From assembly GCA_035307785.1 (NCBI GenBank), contig DATGHS010000306.1:1-8145 (forward strand): a stretch of 8,145 nucleotides of DNA. Reading direction: 5' to 3'. A program made the position numbers and the translations under genes. Below, in pieces: positions 7,112 to 8,145 of this stretch. The stretch is from DATGHS01 sp035307785. Its GTDB lineage: Bacteria > Planctomycetota > Planctomycetia > Gemmatales > Gemmataceae. Under the pieces are notes generated by a model. The model did no database searches. It saw only the letters and a list, made by a program, of their open reading frames with translations, and was not told the origin of the DNA. Every line of letters starts with the position of its first letter. Within the stretch, counting starts at the first letter, position 1.

Positions 7112-7714
7112 TCAACGCGCAGCGCGGCGCTTCAACCAGCGCCAGGCGCCGAGCACCGGCACGCTCAAACCCAGCAGGACGAACGAGGCGGGTTCCGGTG
7201 TGCGGGGAGGAACGGAATTGGGGTCGGGCGTCGAGGTCGAGGTTAGATTGCTGACGCCGCGGCCATTGTCCATCATGTGATCGGTCGACGCAAAATCGCT
7301 GTTGATCATGCCGTTGGTGCCGCTCAGCACCGAGAAATCGCCAAGGCCTACACCGCCACTGCTGCCACTGATCGTGGCCCCGCTGTAAGTCCAAGTGAGG
7401 TTCGGCACCTTGGGATCATCGACCGGCAGAATGCCGGGCGGGGTTTGGCCGACATTCGAGGTGCTGTAGGTCCAGCCGGCGGGCTGCTGGTTGCCGCCCA
7501 TCAGGCCGTGAAAGTCGTAGATGGTGAAGTAATCGCCGGCGTGGAGGGAGTAGTTCGAGGGCAATACCACCGAATAGGTGAAACGATAATTACCGGAGTC
7601 TGGGGCCACGGTAACGGCAGCCGGGATCAAGCCGGCTTGGGCTGGAGCGGCGAAGGCGAGCACGAGGCCGCCCAGCCAAACCAGCGTCAGAGACCATTTC
7701 GCGATGCGCGACAT
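7112..7714 (-). CDS. PEP-CTERM sorting domain-containing protein
   Basis: This 200-residue exported protein has a Sec signal peptide at 1-27 (basic MSRIAK, a hydrophobic core, then APAQA before Gly28). The mature part, about 28-165, is Gly/Ser/Thr/Tyr-rich, cysteine-free and probably beta-rich, with TAGs such as YFTIYDFHG (62-70) and VPNLTWTYSG (103-112) seen in other planctomycete PEP-CTERM proteins; it matches no enzyme I know. The C-terminus is a full PEP-CTERM signal: PEP at 173-175, a hydrophobic stretch about 177-190, then the basic tail WRWLKRRAAR. In this system an exosortase processes the C-terminus and the protein is delivered to the envelope or outside, often with exopolysaccharide. 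No exosortase is in the window. The ATG at 7714 is supported by AAGGAGG and the signal peptide. A strong promoter upstream and a hairpin downstream suggest its own transcript. Precise role unknown. Confidence 0.9.
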   Translation of the reverse strand: MSRIAKWSLTLVWLGGLVLAFAAPAQAGLIPAAVTVAPDSGNYRFTYSVVLPSNYSLHAGDYFTIYDFHGLMGGNQQPAGWTYSTSNVGQTPPGILPVDDPKVPNLTWTYSGATISGSSGGVGLGDFSVLSGTNGMINSDFASTDHMMDNGRGVSNLTSTSTPDPNSVPPRTPEPASFVLLGLSVPVLGAWRWLKRRAAR

Positions 7715-7724
7715 GGCACGTTCT

Positions 7725-7731
7725 CCTCCTT
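7725..7731 (-). promoter_or_regulatory. Strong ribosome-binding site of the PEP-CTERM gene
   Basis: AAGGAGG (continuing as AAGGAGGAG) lies 10 bases before the ATG at 7714. It is the longest Shine-Dalgarno match in the window and suggests high translation of this gene. Confidence 0.75.
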
Positions 7732-7774
7732 GAATTTCTAACCGCCGAGTCCAGCGGCAGCCTAGAGTCGGCCC

Positions 7775-7803
7775 ATCGTAAGGAGAATGAGAAAATGTGT
7801 CAA
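7775..7803 (-). promoter_or_regulatory. Sigma-70-type promoter of the PEP-CTERM gene
   Basis: On the minus strand a perfect -35 box TTGACA (7803-7798) is followed after exactly 17 bases by TACGAT (7780-7775), which matches four of six -10 consensus positions including the first, second and last. Transcription would begin near 7766-7770, giving a leader of roughly 55 bases before the ATG at 7714. It lies 25 bases beyond the stop codon of the preceding DUF1559 gene, so the PEP-CTERM gene can be transcribed on its own. Confidence 0.7.
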
Positions 7804-7828
7804 GAAGGGTTTGGGGACGGGGGCGGCG

Positions 7829-8145
7829 TCACGGCAAGTCAACGACTTCGCCGCCGGCGCGTGTGGCGAGGGCAGGCATTATTTCAGCCGCCGAATATGC
7901 GATAAAATGAACGGAGCCGTCGCAGAACAGGAAATTCGCCCCCATTGGGTGCAGGCTCCAGAAATGGAAACTGTCGCACGGGTTGTCGATCCGCCCTGGG
8001 CCGTAATGAAAAGGCCCCCTACAACCTCCGCCCGTACTCCCCGTGTCCCAATACATCTCCATCGAAAACGCACGACCCCCGTATGAATGGAAGCCAGGCC
8101 AGGGGGGATTCAAAGGTGCCCAAGTGTTGTACCAAGCTCCGGCTA
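7829..8145 (-). CDS. DUF1559 domain-containing protein, C-terminal 104 residues (5' end outside window)
   Basis: The frame runs from the right edge of the window to the TGA at 7831-7829 without interruption; the visible part begins AGAWYNTWAP. A TTG at 8113 lies inside the open frame and is not a likely start. The segment GPFHYGPGRIDNPCDSFHFW followed by SLHPMGANFLFCDGSVHFI contains the His-x9-Asp-Gly motif that closes planctomycete DUF1559 proteins. The tail ALATRAGGEVVDLP is also typical. Known full-length members are about 300 to 400 residues, with an N-terminal type-IV-pilin-like methylation segment; that part is off the window. They are secreted or surface-exposed pseudopilin-like proteins, hugely expanded in planctomycetes, without settled function. 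The next gene downstream on the same strand is the PEP-CTERM gene, but that has its own promoter, and no terminator hairpin is seen between them. Confidence 0.92.
   Translation of the reverse strand, partial: AGAWYNTWAPLNPPWPGFHSYGGRAFSMEMYWDTGSTGGGCRGPFHYGPGRIDNPCDSFHFWSLHPMGANFLFCDGSVHFIAYSAAEIMPALATRAGGEVVDLP

Noticed and set aside
7744..7772. Imperfect inverted repeat upstream of the PEP-CTERM gene (GCCGAGTC / GAGTCGGC, one mismatch)
   Set aside because: The predicted transcript start near 7766-7770 falls inside the arm, so the full hairpin would not be in the RNA. No riboswitch-like structure or operator is otherwise evident.
7829..8113. Treating the TTG at 8113 as the start of a small separate gene
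   Set aside because: The frame stays open to the window edge and the upstream residues continue the DUF1559 pattern, so this is the tail of a longer protein.

Overview
The window looks like chromosomal DNA of a GC-rich planctomycete, most likely of the Pirellulales type. This rests on four protein types that typically occur together in that phylum: a DUF1559 protein with an H-X9-DG C-terminus, a PEP-CTERM protein, a DUF4058 protein beginning MPIHDWTRV, and a Gfo/Idh/MocA oxidoreductase with a WDFGGGLLTD-type active-site region. The taxonomic call is inference from protein style; there is no rRNA or other marker here.

Layout. On the plus strand, bases 1-529 hold the C-terminal part of a Gfo/Idh/MocA oxidoreductase, followed 36 bases later by a complete DUF4058 gene (566-1327, GTG start). 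The rest is on the minus strand, read right to left: the C-terminal 104 residues of a DUF1559 protein (7829-8145), a complete PEP-CTERM protein (7112-7714), a 1419-residue membrane-anchored TPR protein (2751-7010), and a nucleotide-sugar dehydrogenase of the WbpA / UDP-GlcNAc 6-dehydrogenase type (1342-2685). The DUF4058 and dehydrogenase genes converge with 14 bases between their stop codons.

Non-coding structure. Coding density is high and every gap is under 120 bases. The PEP-CTERM gene looks like a self-contained unit: it has a perfect TTGACA -35 box with 17-base spacing, a strong AAGGAGG ribosome-binding site and a 12-bp hairpin after its stop. A second 12-bp hairpin with a T5 tail follows the TPR gene and ends only 24 bases before the dehydrogenase start. 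A third, weaker hairpin spans both stop codons of the convergent pair.

How the genes may work together. PEP-CTERM proteins are substrates of the exosortase sorting system, which in Gram-negative bacteria is associated with exopolysaccharide loci and with TPR proteins of the PrsT type. A PEP-CTERM protein, a giant exported or anchored TPR protein and an enzyme making a UDP-hexosaminuronic acid are therefore a plausible envelope/exopolysaccharide neighbourhood. No exosortase, glycosyltransferase or polysaccharide transporter lies in the window, so the link is contextual. I found no tRNA, rRNA, CRISPR array, insertion sequence or attachment site.
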